A DNA stretch of 64,000 bases from Gnetum montanum (lineage: Eukaryota; Streptophyta; Gnetopsida; Gnetales; Gnetaceae), in the NCBI GenBank assembly GCA_015680685.1, contig MNCI01013812.1, positions 1,611 to 65,610 on the forward strand. The letters run 5' to 3'. Under the pieces are notes generated by a model. The model was not told where the DNA came from and made no database searches. It was given only the letters and a program-made list of their open reading frames with translations. The position numbers were made by a program, and so were the translations under genes. This document shows, one piece after another, positions 1 to 11,867 of the stretch (the stretch's first letter is position 1; each line of letters begins with the position of its first letter).

Positions 1-190
1 TAGGACTCCTACTGCGGGCACATGGGGAAAAATTCTAACTCTGGAGTGATCAATCTGCCAGAGCTTCGCTACACTAGCCAGGATTGGGAAATGAAGGGAG
101 TGCCGCCTCTTATTTATAGATATGGCGGCGAGACGCGATATCGCAGGAGAAGACACGATATCGCGGCCTAGTGCAAGTCGCGGCTCATCA
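1..190 (-). repeat. Fragment of a minus-oriented gypsy LTR, cut by the window edge
   Basis: The first bases match the same part of the LTRs at 27658-28553 and 56047-56865: a phrase like actgcgggcac, then aaaattctaact, then a tatttata box. The fragment ends in ctcatca at 184-190, the terminus shared by this LTR family. The stretch before the end carries several gatatcgc-type palindromic repeats. Only the 3' end in plus coordinates is inside the window. Confidence 0.6.
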
Positions 191-221
191 ATCATTATCT
201 TCCCACGTGAGCTAGTAAAAT

Positions 222-1010
222 TGATGCATATGGTTTAACTCAAGGCATATGATATTGATGTTGTATGGACCATATTGCTCCTAGTAAACATAAAGTAAAT
301 TTAAAGTGGTTTCTAAATCTAAGTAACTAAAAATGAATCTAATATTAGCCTATGCGATGGACATCTGTTCCTAATTCTTTAGAAATGTCTTGGACTCATG
401 CAGTCGTTACTAGGATTACCAAGTATTACACTACTAGGCGAACCAAGCAATAATACTATTAGATTACCAAATGATTATACTTAACTCTCGAAATCAGTCA
501 TATCCATTCTACTTAACAACAAAAATAGTAAAATGTATACAAAGTAAATTAGTAACTAGAGAAAACAGTAAACATTAAGCTAAGTGAAAAAAGTAAAATT
601 ATTCTAAGTATAAACAATAAAAACTAAGTGATGCTACAATGATGTGAAGTAATCTTGGTCTTTATTTCTATGCATGAAACGTGTCCAAGTACGTTCCCCT
701 TGAATAAAGACTTCATTCAATTACTAAACATCACACTAGAGGCACACACTCCTAAGTGCTAAGTACTAAAATTGAGAAAATAAATTGATGAAATTTCACT
801 AACTATCTAATAAAACTATATGTGGATGGTGCTCCTAAGTGTTGTATTTATAGGCCTGCACATGTCTGCAATATTGAATACTCGACATTGTATCTTGTGC
901 CTTGATATCAAGGATTCGATATCATGGCTCTGATATCAGATACTCAATATCATAGTTGATCACAAATTTGATTGCTCAGATATCAAGTAATCAAAAATAG
1001 GACTAAGCCA
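222..1010 (-). repeat. Degraded LTR-like remnant
   Basis: A phrase like catatggtttaactcaaggc, the block about trees of short direct words around cctatgcgatgg and taccaagtattac, and a tatttata box near 846 resemble the old LTR at 53560-55346. No clean ends or target duplication are visible. The orientation is inferred from that resemblance. Around 880-990 the sequence is rich in gatatc words, as in other LTRs of this window. Confidence 0.4.
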
Positions 1011-1049
1011 TATTAGCCAACAAAGGCTCAAGCAAGAAGGGATGTCATC

Positions 1050-2570
1050 ATGGAGACAACATATGAACAAGATAAAGAAAAGAAGGTAACATAGGCAGTT
1101 TTCCTAGAAGTAAAAGAAGATGCTTCATTCCAAGTCAAAAAATTCTATCAAACTAATGGACTTTATTTCTAGACATCAATAATTTGTATTGAAGATCTTA
1201 TTAAAATAAAGCTACATTCAGCTCTTATAGAAACCTCCAAAAGAAATAAGGACTCTAGGTTTAGGAGGAATTCAAGGCCTAAGACCTCTAATGGATCTAG
1301 AAGAGATGAATCAAAGAGTCATAGAAGGAGAACCAGTCAGAACCATGCTTCAACTTCATCTTCTTCCTTACATTCATTAATAAATTTTGATAAGAGAGAA
1401 TGAAGACTAAGGGATCATAATGGGGAAAAAGAAGAGATCATGAAAGACATTTAAATAGAAGAAGATATCTTGATGAAGAAGCAGATAACCATGCAGAAAG
1501 AGAAGAAAGGATTAGACATGAAAGAAAAGAGCATCATCAACATCAGAGAGATCACTACTACAAGAAAGCTTATGAATCCATAGACTATGAAGAATCTCTG
1601 TTAATGACTTGTAATATGATTAACATTAGGGTAGCAGTGTACGTTCCCACTAGACATTTAAGGGATAGTTGCATCAAGTGACTTGACATGACCAACATTC
1701 CAAAATTTGAATGTGGATATAATGCAAGTCCACAACATCATCTCCAAGCCTTCCATGATGTTTGCATCCTACAAAACATAAATAATGATTGGTAGAAATT
1801 AAAGTTTTTTTGTAAGACACTTATAAAGAAAGAAAAGAGGTGGGATAGATCCTTAGAACTGGAATCAATTTGAAGATGGAGTACCATGGTGGAACTTTTT
1901 AATGATAAGTATTAAATTTATTCCATAGTGTCAAATTTGAGGAAAAAAATCCAAGGATGGAAACAAGGAATACATGAATTCCTTGATGTAGCAATAAGCA
2001 AGTATTATTTCTTATTGCATAGATTCTTAGGCCATGAATTCTCTTAACATGAACAACTATGGCATATCATCGATGGGCTAAGGAACAAAACAAGAGAAAC
2101 CCTTGGATTATATGTCCAAGATAGATTATTTGAGATGACAACTCATCAAATCTAAAGGTTGATAAACCAAGTGGCAAAAGAGGAAGAAGGACTAAGAAAA
2201 AGAATCAACTAAAGAATATAATAGAGATCCATATATTAGAAAAAGAGATGTAAGGATATGTAAAACACAAGAAGAAAAAATATTAGAAGATGTAATCCAA
2301 TTGAAGACTCTACCAATTCAAGAATTAGTAAGTGATATTGCAATAAAGGTAGAGAAAATATGGGCTCCATGGATGAAAATTTTGCTACAAGATTTAAGAT
2401 AATAGAGGAAAAACCTAAGCAAGCCTTTAATAGAAATAAAGATAGAAAGAAAAAATAATGGACATGACAACTATAAGAACAAAGGAAAAGTTACTATGAT
2501 AGAGGAAATAATGAACTCAATTTTAGAAGAAGACATAAGTTACAAAGTGTCACATCCCCATTCCCAAATG
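1050..2570 (+). pseudogene. Ty3/gypsy gag remnant (oldest left-hand element)
   Basis: Stop-interrupted translation shows a charged, Ser/His/Arg-rich N-terminal part. It is followed by a gag core that aligns with the gag at 6690-6950: segments such as NIPKFECGYNASP, LQAFHDVC, NDW and LGLYVQD can be read. Many in-frame stops (for example near 1676, 1795, 1872 and 2046) rule out a working protein. The Gag polyprotein of a gypsy element normally forms the virus-like particle. The 5' LTR cannot be tied to it securely. Confidence 0.6.
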
Positions 2571-2574
2571 ATCC

Positions 2575-2840
2575 TACTAACTAACAAAGATGGTGTCTCT
2601 TCATAACAAGTATTATTGTTATCTTAACAAGACCCAAAAGGGTAGTTGTAATTGAGACTCAAAAGGGCATGTTGTAATAATAGACATGTCTCTTAAAGGT
2701 AACCTTTGGAGATTTGGGCTATGGTATTTATACCCAGGGTTAGAGGTCATGCCAACATGAAATGGTAGAGCTAGTATGAGCAAGTCATGGACATGTACAG
2801 CTCTATTAGACATGGACATGTAAATTGCTAGAAACATACC
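2575..2840. other. Unassigned segment between gag and protease remnants
   Basis: This stretch does not align with the corresponding part of the other gypsy elements. It carries a repeated phrase (gctctattagac, near 2800 and 2852) and repeats of acccaaaaggg/ctcaaaaggg and gacatg. It could be a small insertion. No terminal repeats or target duplication could be fixed by eye. Confidence 0.25.
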
Positions 2841-3370
2841 ATGTAAAGCTCTATTAGACTCTAGATTAGGAGTAAATCTTATTTCTCAGGACATGTACAA
2901 GGCCTAGAATTTATAGCCATTAAAGAAATGCAACATAAGACTAGATCTTGCAAAGCAGTTAGTCACCATTCCTTTGGGATAGATAAAAGATATGGTGATC
3001 ATTATCAATGGATGGTCTTATCCAACAGATTTTTTGGTGATCGATATGAAGAATGATAACAAGGAATTTCCTATCATTATGAGGAGAGCATGTATTACCA
3101 CCATTAATGCTAAGTTATGAATGAGAGACTTGTCCTTGGAAATTTCTAAGGAAGATGAGTATAGAGCCATACAAATACAAAGAATTTCATGTATTACTCA
3201 TGATGAAGAAGGGTGTATTTGTGGACTAAAAGTTAAAAACATCAACATAATCCTTATACCAATCCATAACAAATTTCAAAAACAAGTGTGTATGCAAAAA
3301 GAAATAATGGCAACTAAACCAAAAAACATCTAATGGCTAAGAAATGAGAACATAAAACTATCTTACCATA
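2841..3370 (+). pseudogene. Gypsy aspartic protease remnant
   Basis: Translation begins with PCKALLDS, corresponding to the protease active-site region of the sister elements. It continues through INGWSYPTDFLVID and MRDLSLEISKEDEYRA to a CITHDEEGC segment, all parallel to 7890-8290. The active-site aspartate is present but the next residues read S-R-L instead of the usual S/T-G-[AS]. Several stops are present. The reading is cut off at 3401 by the LTR of the next element, so RT and integrase of this older copy are not in the window. Confidence 0.55.
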
Positions 3371-3400
3371 GTCATAATGAATCTTATGTATCAAGCATGG

Positions 3401-4304
3401 TGATGAAGTGTCAAAGTGTCAAGTTGATGGTTCCTTGTTGACATAGCCCCATCTATGTGATGTTGCCCCATCGACGGGGTTGCATTGATGTAACATTTAC
3501 TATGTTTCTGGGGCCCCATCAATGTAGCTCCATAATAAAGTCTATAAGTATGTGCTCACCAGTCATGTTTATGAAGGTGGAAGTCATAGTTGTCATAGAG
3601 CTCTTGCAATTTTTTCATTTGAGAGTTAGAATATTTCTTTGAGTGCTCGCAATATGAGTCAAAAAGTGTACGAATCTTTATTCGAGCATTGATGTACATG
3701 AGCACACCAATGTGAATGGCAATAAAGATAAGCCTTTTGATCAAACCTTGCAGCACTTGAAATATATTAATGATTTATTTCTGCATTTATTGTTTTCATT
3801 AATTATGCAAGTAATTAAGCTAAACTAGACTTTAATTGATTAATTAAGTAATTAAGCTAAATATATTAAACACATAAGTACAATCTCTTCGAGCATAACA
3901 TACAACACTTGGTAATTCTAATAGCGCTTAACGCTTGGTAGCCTAGCAGTCTTGTATGCATTTAAGATGTGTATAGAAAGTGGGACCAGATACTTATGTT
4001 AGCATTAGTTAGAGATTAATTAATTAGTTAGATTGAATTAGCTATTAAATTACTTCATTTTTCTATTTTAAAGTACCAAGAACATAAAACATAAAATAAT
4101 AAAAATCATATGCCTCGATTACACTTAACCATATCTTTGTACATCACAAGTGTAATTTGGAAGAAAACAAATAACTATTAAGGCAAGCTCATTTCCTAGA
4201 GGCTAGTGTACTAGAAGATGTAGAATCCATTGAATTCAACCAAATTGTGCATGAAAACTTAGTGATTCGTATGGTTGAGCATAGGGGTACTTTGCCGCTC
4301 ATCA
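3401..4304 (+). repeat. 5' LTR of gypsy element 1
   Basis: The LTR starts with tgatgaagtg and ends with gccgctcatca, giving the family's TGATGA...TCATCA inverted ends. It is about 904 bp, close to the 896-bp LTR at 27658-28553, with which it aligns in reverse complement. The end is fixed by the primer-binding site that starts at the next base. Confidence 0.8.
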
Positions 4305-4520
4305 TTGGCACCGTTTTTGGGGACTCCTTTTGTTTGAAATGTGCAACTGTTAGGGAAAGCTCATTTCCTAGAGGCTAGTGTACTAGAAGACATAGAGTCC
4401 ACAAAATTCAATTGGATTGTGCATGACCACTTAGTGATTCATATGGTTGAGTGTAGGGGGTACTTTGTCATTCATCCTTGGTGTCGTTTCTAGGAAATCT
4501 TTTTGTTTGAAACATGCACT
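4178..4520 (+). repeat. Tandem duplication across the LTR-primer site junction
   Basis: Two copies with a period of about 172 bp (4178-4349 and 4350-4520) share agctcatttcctagaggct and gtgtactagaaga. Both continue through the LTR terminus, primer site and the following ttttgtttgaaa. The second copy is more degraded: its primer site reads ttggtgtcgtttctaggaaa. Confidence 0.85.
4305..4324 (+). promoter_or_regulatory. Primer-binding site, tRNA-Asp type
   Basis: The 20 bases ttggcaccgtttttggggac directly follow the LTR end. They resemble the tRNA-Asp complement used by Athila elements (TGGCGCCGTTGCCGGGGA) with a few substitutions. This is where minus-strand cDNA synthesis would be primed. A degraded second copy lies at about 4477-4496. 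Confidence 0.7.
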
Positions 4521-4631
4521 ATCTAGATTTAGTAAACATGATGAACATTGTTCGACAAACCCTAAAGTTAAAAGAATTTTCATGATAAATATAATTACAT
4601 AAGCACACTGATATTTTATTTGTATTGTAAA

Positions 4632-5110
4632 ATGTCTTCTTCTCATAGGCATGATGATACTAAACCACCAATTCCTTAAGCATGGAAGGTGGTGTATACT
4701 CATTCAGATGAGTATGTGCCTCACTTCACCTTCATCCTACATTAGGATGAACAATTACGATGGTGAGATATGGAAGGCAACATTGTAATGCCTCTTGATC
4801 AATCTATGCCTCTGATGCTACTTCAAACTCTTAGGAGGTTGGGCATCTAAGATCTTCAAGAGGAGTACATTGTACATGATTATGACTATCAGGACTACCA
4901 TCCAACTAAAACACAATGCAGGAGACATTGACACTAGGAGAAGCATCATGAGATTATGAAGGAGAAACAATTCACTAATCCCTTGTTCCTGCTTAGCCAG
5001 AATGATAATGAGGGCCTTCCCTTTGGCAGTTCTCAACATGAAGATTCTCCATCCCTTGTTATTGGTGATAGGGGTGTTTTCCTGAATCTATAGTCCACTA
5101 TCAATAATCT
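4632..5110 (+). pseudogene. Gypsy element 1 gag, N-terminal part
   Basis: It starts at an ATG at 4632 and reads MSSSHRHDDTKPPIP before a stop. It then continues as WKVVYTHSDEYVPHFTFILH, colinear with the minus-strand gag that starts at 39933 in element 2. Several stops are present. The reading is interrupted by the insertion at 5117-6362 and resumes at 6369. Gag is the structural polyprotein of the element. Confidence 0.65.
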
Positions 5111-5116
5111 AGGTTT

Positions 5117-6362
5117 CAAACACCACAAAATTTTGGGTCTCGGCATCTCGATTGTAGATTTTTCTAAGTGTTAGGACGATGGCACTTTCTGCACCCTGCT
5201 ACGCTATGTAGCATAGTGCTATAGTGCGTAGCGTAGCACTACAGTGTAATAGCATGTTACGTTGTGTAGCGTAGCACAGCACTAACTGCCATATTTGCAA
5301 GACTTTTATAAGTGTTAAAACGATGGCACTTTCTAGACCCTGCTATGCTACGTAGCGTAGCGTAGCATGGCACAACACCAACTACCAGATTTGCAAGATT
5401 TTTTCTAAGTGTCAAAATGATAGCACTTTTTACACCCTACTATGTTATGTAGCATAGCATAGTGTAGCGTAGTGCTATAGTGCAATACCTAGCGCTACAA
5501 TGCAATACCCAGTGCTACAGTGCGTAGCGTAGCGCTACAGTGCAATACCCAATGCTACAGTGCATAGCGTAGCACTACAGTGCAACGTAGCGCTACAGTG
5601 TAACACCTATTGCACTACCACGTGGCACCTGATCCGCATTTTGGGCTAACCCTAGCCCTATAAATACCCCTGCGCCCTCTTTTGAAAGGAGAGGGGGAGA
5701 AAAGGAAATGAGGCTTCCATTTTTCTTCATCAACAAGGCATTTGGAATTTTGGCATCTTGGCACCTAGCTCCATGGACGAACAAGACCCAGAGCACACCA
5801 CACCGATAAAGAGGCACAACTACACTGCACGGTACACTGTAGACCTATTTCAGCTTAGTGGAAAATCACGTAGTACGTTGTGACTACCAACCCAACAGGC
5901 ATAATTTATCATAGTGAGCACTAGATTTCATAGCTCGACACCATCAAGGCTGTGATTGCGCTCCTACTATGCTTATTGTACACTCTGTATACATGTACTC
6001 CTTTTTTCAATGCGGTGCATCTTTCTATTCAAACTCTCTTTTTGGCCGATTATAGCATTTTTTTAAATTTTTTTTGGCATTGTTAAGCATTCAATCGTGT
6101 CCATTGTTCTGTTACGCACTTTAGCACGTTTCTACTGCTGTGCACATCATGTTTTCTTTTTATCTTACCACCAAGTGTTTTATTTAAAATCATTGTTTGC
6201 AAAAGGGTTATTGTACACCAGTTAAGTCCCTATCTAATCAACTAGACTGTTCAGGGCACCCTGAATCTATTTTCTCCAGCATGACCCTTGCGAATTTGAG
6301 GTTAGGCTGTGCGCCCAAAGACCTCTCGGTGTTTCCAACCACCAATGTTCTCTGTCGCTACA
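5117..6362. mobile_element. 1.25-kb insertion in gag with target duplication, probable solo LTR
   Basis: The six bases aggttt lie on both sides (5111-5116 and 6363-6368). Joining the flanks at one copy restores base-for-base colinearity with the gag of element 2 (39480-39420, minus). The insert has tandem repeats in its left half, a TATA-like cctataaatacccc near 5660 in the middle, and no coding capacity. That layout fits a solo LTR (U3, promoter, R-U5). Its ends (caaacacc...gctaca) are not the canonical TG...CA, so the class is uncertain. Confidence 0.6.
5155..5610. repeat. GTAGCGCTAC-type tandem repeat field
   Basis: At least three longer units repeat a phrase like ctaagtgttaggacgatggcacttt (near 5167, 5307 and 5405). 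Between and after them come many copies of palindromic words such as gtagcgctacagtgc. They occupy the presumed U3 part of the insertion, just upstream of its TATA-like box. Confidence 0.75.
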
Positions 6363-6368
6363 AGGTTT

Positions 6369-7700
6369 AGGTAAAAATGGAAGTCAAGGTGAGGGCTTAG
6401 ACAATTGTCAATATGATTAGAAACTAATGAACATGGTCATGACAATCATAGAGGAGTTGGTAGATACCATGGTGGTGAAAATTCTGCTCCCTCTTCACCC
6501 TCTTCATCTACATCTTTTTCTTCCTCTTCTGCAAAAAGAACAATCATGATGAAGGAGAATAATAGGACAACAATGATGAATTCTAGGCCCACCATGAATG
6601 AGGGGGTAGCAGAGGACATCTTTGATGTCATCGAAATAATGATGATGATGAGCCTTTGTAGGCAACTCGAAGCATGCTAAATATTGTAGAGGCTCTAAAA
6701 ATTCCATCTAAGCATGTAAAGGATAGTCGAATTAGACAACTTGATATGAAAAATATTCCCAGATTTGATGAGGGATATAACTCTGATCCACAAACATATC
6801 TTCAAGCTTTTCATGATGCTTGTGCCTTATAAAATATTGAAAATGATTGGTAAAAATTAAATCTATTTCCTAAGATACTCATTAAGGAAGTAGAAAGTTG
6901 GCATTTGTCCTTAGAGTTGGAATCCATCCACAGGTGGAGTATAGTAGTGATAACTACACAGTAGTGATCATGACCATGGAGGCAGAAAGAAATTGAACAT
7001 GTCTACCAAAGGGGTAAGGGTAAGGTAGTTGCAATAGAGGGCATTGCAAAAACTAAATTAGATGATGATGGTGGATGTGACATCTACTAATATGAAAATC
7101 CTAAGGGATGTTGCCTTGTCGTGTCACACTTATAGAAGTCTAGGGTGTATGCTCTAAATCCACGACTAGTAAAAATGAAAACACCTAGAAGATTATCTTA
7201 TCCTCAAGGTAATCCCAGACAATTCCATCAGCAACATCAATATTATCCAAGTGGAACTCCACCACAACCATATGGGTAATATCAATATTGGCATCAACCA
7301 CAATCATGGGGGATGCCACCACCAAGGAAGTAGTACCCTTACAAGCAACTAGATTTATATGGGTATTACATTTAGTAACTCTTGTCTCCATGTGACTCTT
7401 TTAGTCACATTTCTCCTTTTCAATGTCACTACCACCCTCTTGAATACTACAGAGCTCATTTTCCACATTCCATGATGGATGCCACATTTTATCCTTATCC
7501 TCCTCCTATTCCTACACTTGTTCCTCCATCCTCAACATAGCTACCGCCTACTCCATCCATGAAGGTTGAAATTCTAGCCTAGTTGCAACAACACAATGCT
7601 ACTAGGGTTGTTAATCTACCACTAGTTCATCAACTAAGGGCCTTGGAACCTCATGCTCATAAAAGACCATTCTTCCAAACCAACAACCCTACTAAGCCCT
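6369..7700 (+). pseudogene. Gypsy element 1 gag, C-terminal part
   Basis: After the insertion, translation gives a Ser/Glu-rich region. The gag core (NIPRFDEGYNSDP, LQAFHDACAL) follows to about 6945. A jump near 6955-7000 into the YQKGKGKVVAIEG segment shows that the middle of gag is deleted. The 7080-7150 part matches the CDIYQYVHPKGYC-type motif of the third element. A Pro/Gln/His-rich tail runs from 7180 to 7700. Many stops are present. Confidence 0.6.
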
Positions 7701-7777
7701 CACAGACTTAGGTAGTTGGTCATCCTACTCCTACCTCATCCTTTGCAAACCATTCCATTGAGTCCCCTTCAAATGAA

Positions 7778-8250
7778 GTGCTACCCGAAATCCATACTAT
7801 TATGCTCACTTATGTCATATCTGATTGGATCCAGGCTGGCAACCATGCCAGGAAATTAGTTGATCTTAGTCCTCTTATCTATTTACAAATTTCTGAGAAT
7901 GAACCATGTAAAGCTCTTCTTGATTTAGGTTTTGGTGTGAACTTGATTTCTTGTGAGATGTACACTGCCTGGAACTTGCCACCACTCAAGAAGAGTAATA
8001 TCATATTGAAATTGGCAGACTAGTCCATTATTGTTTCATTGGGATTGTTCAAAGACATTGTGACCACTGTCCGTGGGTGGTCTTATCCTACTAATTTCCT
8101 AGTAATCAAGGTTGAGAACTATAAGGGGAACTTCCTAATCATTATGGACAGGACATGGATAAAGACTGTTGATGGAAGAATGGACATTAGAGATATTTCC
8201 TTGGAGATATCTAATCAAAATGCATTTGGAAAGATTGAGAAGGGATGAGT
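7778..8250 (+). pseudogene. Gypsy element 1 aspartic protease region
   Basis: Two open stretches in the same family order are visible: ISENEPCKALLDLGFGVNLIS (7890-7955), then GWSYPTNFLVIKVENYKGNF and MDIRDISLEIS (8070-8210). The active-site triad reads D-L-G, where retroelement proteases have D-S/T-G, so catalysis would be impaired. The protease normally cleaves the Gag-Pol polyprotein. A stop at 8021-8023 separates the two halves. Confidence 0.7.
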
Positions 8251-8482
8251 TTCATACATCGTGTATAATGATACAAGGTGCAATTACATGCAAAAACTTT
8301 GGTCAGTGAAATGAGCATCTATTTCTACATGCAAGTAGTGTGCACATAAAGTAGATATTCAAAAGTGTCTATACATAGTAGCCACAAAATAGGAGGGCAT
8401 CCAATGGCTAACCACTAATTTTGATAGTAGCACAATGTGCATGGAATCTATTTAGAGCCTAACATGTGCTTATGTCATAGGC

Positions 8483-10060
8483 ATGGATGAACTAGAGCAA
8501 GTTCATCACCAAATCTCTAATAATGAAAATGATAATACCAATTGGAAAGAGTTGGAAATACTTGAGAATTTCAAACAAGAGCCCCTAAAGTTGAAAACTC
8601 TACCTACCAACTTGAAATATGCATTCTTAAAAAATGGCAAGCTGATTATACTTAATGCAAAACTTGCTCCTGAATAGAAAGAAAAACTGTTAGAAGTGGT
8701 CAACAGATGGCCAATAACATTTGCTTGGTCACATCCTAAACTCACAGGAATTGATCCATGGATATGCCAACACCACATTTACATATATCCATCCATGAAG
8801 CCAAGGAGGCAACCACAATGGTAGTGGAACCAAAAATTGAAGCAAATCATCAAAGATGAGATTAAGCAACTCCTTAAGGTAGGGTTCATCTACCCTAGTG
8901 TGGATAGCAAGTGGGTTAGTCCACTCATGATAGTTCCAAAGAGAGGTGGAAAATGATGGGTTTGTATCAACTTCATGTTGTTAAACATGGTAACATTCAA
9001 AGATCATTTTCCATTACCATTTGTTGAGCAGGTATTGGACATCACATCTAGGCATTACTATTACAAGTTTTTGGATGGTTATAGTGGTTATAATCAAATC
9101 CAGATTGCACTAAAAGATTAGTCCAAAAGAACATTCACAAGTCCTTGGGAGACCTTTGCATATTGCAAGATGCCTTTTGGTTTGTGCAATGCTCCTACCA
9201 CTTTCCAATGTTTGGTCTTAAGCATCTTTTAGCAACAAATTAGTAGCAGAGTGGAGGTCTTTATGGATGACTTCTTCACTTATGATGCTACATTCGAGCA
9301 AGCCTTGGACAGCCTTGAGCAAGTACTCAAAAGATGTGTGGAAACAAATCTATGGCTTAATTGGCATAAGAGCTATCTCATGGCCCAAGAAGGCATTGTA
9401 TTGGGGCATAGAATTTCATAGGAAGGGATCAAGGTAAACCTTGAAAAGATAAGGATCATCCAAGAAATCACACATCAACTAGAAACTATCAAAGATGTTT
9501 GCTCATTTTTTGAGCACACTAGCTACTATCATCAATTTATAGAGAATTTCTTTAAGATCACGAAACTATTGGTTGAGCTAACAAAGAAAGATGCTCCCTT
9601 TATCTAGACTAAGGAATGTGAAAATGCATTCCAAATCCTTAAGTAGAAGCTTGTAGAGACTCTAATTCTATGAGCACTTGACTAGTCTTGACAATTCCAT
9701 ATCATGATGGATGCATCTAACTACATCTTGGGAGCCATGCTTACACAATTGGATGATAAGAAACATCCATATCACATCCATTGTGCAAGTCAAAGCATTG
9801 TGGATGCACAACTAAACTACATTACCATAGAAAAAGAATTGATGATAGTGGTGTTTACTATAGAGAAGTTCAGGCACTATGTGCTTGGATATAAAGTGTT
9901 TTGTGCACACGAACCATAGTGCCATTTGCTTCCTCATGAACAATCCAACAGTGAACCCACGTGTTATATGGTAGCTAGTGATCTTGTAGGACTTCTATCT
10001 TATAATGGTAGATCAAAAGGGAACTAAGAATGTGGCTGTTGATCACTTGTCTCAGTTGTG
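8483..10060 (+). pseudogene. Gypsy element 1 reverse transcriptase-RNase H
   Basis: Domain order is clear. A linker (8483-8677) is followed by the RT fingers (KVGFIYPSVDSKWVSPLM, 8876-8930), then FLDGYSGYNQIQI (9070-9108) and MPFGLCNAPTTFQC (9171-9212). The catalytic VFMDDFF comes next (9257-9277), with both aspartates retained. RNase H begins at MMDASNYILGAMLTQLDD (9704) and includes a YITIEKEL segment. In-frame stops at several places (for example 9119-9121 and 9229-9231) make it non-functional as written. Confidence 0.8.
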
Positions 10061-10139
10061 ATGGGACAACAAAGAGAAGGAAATCCCACTATTTGATCTG
10101 TTTCCTAATGAACTCCTCTTTGTTGGTGCAATAAATGAA

Positions 10140-11430
10140 CAAATGCTTGCAGAACCAAAATGGTATGATGGCATCCTCACTTATATTCTCACTCAGGAGA
10201 TGCCACAAGATCTAGACCATAGGAAGAAACAACAATTTCTTCATTAGGCTAAGCACTTCATGAAAATCAAGGCACACCTTTACAAGGTGTGCATCAATGG
10301 TCTAGTTTGTTTGTGCATACTTGATCTAGATAAATTGCACATTCTCTAGGAAGCTCATGAGGGTGCTTGTAGGGGCCACTATGTTAGGAGATGCATGGTC
10401 GTAAAAATCCTGATGGTGGGATACTATTGGCCCACAATCTTCAGGGATGCCCATCAATTTGTCCAATCCTATGAGGGCTATCAATGAGATGGTGGGATGA
10501 TTGCATGAATGGAGGATTCTCAACAATCGATTCAATCACTGGAACTTTTTAACATATGGGGCATAGATTTCATGGGTTCCATCACACCCATGTCTAATGG
10601 GAAGAAATATATAATTATCATCATTGACTACTGTACCAAATGGGTAGAAGCAGCAACTGTCACATACTGTACATCATCTAATGCTGCTTGATTTGTATAA
10701 CAAAATGTTGTGAAAAGGTATGGGGTGCCATGTGCACTAATTTTTGACAACAAAACCTATTTTATATATGTTACTTTTCAAAAACTCATGTAGTGCTTGG
10801 GGGTTGAATATAAATTTACAACACCCTATCATCATAAGCCAACAGTTAAGTAGAGGTGACTAATAAGGAGATCACAAAGATTCTAATAAGAACTATTAGC
10901 AAGTATAGAAGAGACTAGAGCATAAAACTCAACAATGCCCTTTGGGCTTACGCTCAACATGGAAACTCCCTATTGGATACTCTCCCTATGAGTTGGTGTA
11001 TGAAAAACTTCCAACACCCAATTCAATGTAAACTTTGTACACTCTCAATAACCTATGACCTAGATCTTGACCTAAGTTTGGCATAAAAAGAAAGATTGAT
11101 CAACCTAAATGTGCTAGACAAAAATCAATTAGTAGCCCTATCCTTAAAGGAAGTGCATAAGGTATTCAGCAAACAATGACATGACCTTAGGATATGGAAA
11201 GAGAAATTTCAACCAGGAGATAAGGTTTTCTATTGGAATCACACACATGTACCTCAAAAAACCAAATTTCAAATGTTGTGGGAGGGGCCTTATATAATTA
11301 ATGAAACCTTTCCTTTTGGGACCATGATCATATACAAACCTAAAAACCCAAATAAGAAGTAGTTGATCATCATCCAACAGATAAAGCCTTTCCATGAGCC
11401 CAAGCAAGCCAATGCAACACATACTTCAAC
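10140..11430 (+). pseudogene. Gypsy element 1 integrase
   Basis: The N-terminal zinc region reads HEGACRGHY (10349-10380), followed by GYYWPTIFRDAHQF; its cysteine pair is eroded. The core starts with LFNIWGIDFMGSITPMSNGK (10546) and IIIDYCTKWVEAATV. The C-terminal region contains KVFYWNHTHVP and LWEGPYIINE (11220-11310) and PFHEPKQA near 11390. Integrase would insert the cDNA. Stops and small frame changes are frequent. Confidence 0.75.
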
Positions 11431-11439
11431 AGATGAACA

Positions 11440-11860
11440 ACCATGCTTAATTTTTTGGATCTTCTTCCAACTCAGTCATGGAAGAGATGGCCATCCATCC
11501 TAATCACATATGTGGCTTCTTAGTTTTTCTATATTTTGTTTTACAGATTTTTAATTTTAAAACTTTTTCCTATTTTACACCATTTTTTATTTTACATCAT
11601 CATCAATACATTTAAATTTTTCTTCAATATTTTACACTTTCTTATATACTTTACTTTATTTTTGTATGATTTTCTATGTTTTGTTAATAAATGTGCTTTG
11701 TGCCAATAGGACATAGTGGTGTGGTAGCTATTACTAATGGTGGTTTGTGCTTAATGTTTTGTTTGCTAACGTTTGGTTTCTATTTTTGAATTTTTGTATT
11801 GATGGTTAAGACATGGTTTCTTTTTCATCGAACAAGTAGTAAGTCCAAAGATGTGTTGTG
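11440..11860 (+). other. AT-rich spacer between integrase and extra ORF
   Basis: No coding potential is seen. The spacer is rich in ttttaca/tattttacacc words, and phrases such as cttattacta and gccaataggacata recur in reverse complement at 33530-33800 in element 2. It is therefore part of the element and not host DNA. Confidence 0.6.
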
Positions 11861-11867
11861 ATTACAG

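Noticed and set aside
3457-3756. Small open frames inside the LTR
   Set aside because: They lie entirely in the LTR of element 1 and have no similarity to a protein.
5593-5817. Minus-strand frame of 74 codons
   Set aside because: It lies in the promoter-like part of the 1.25-kb insertion. No domain is seen and composition follows the repeat.
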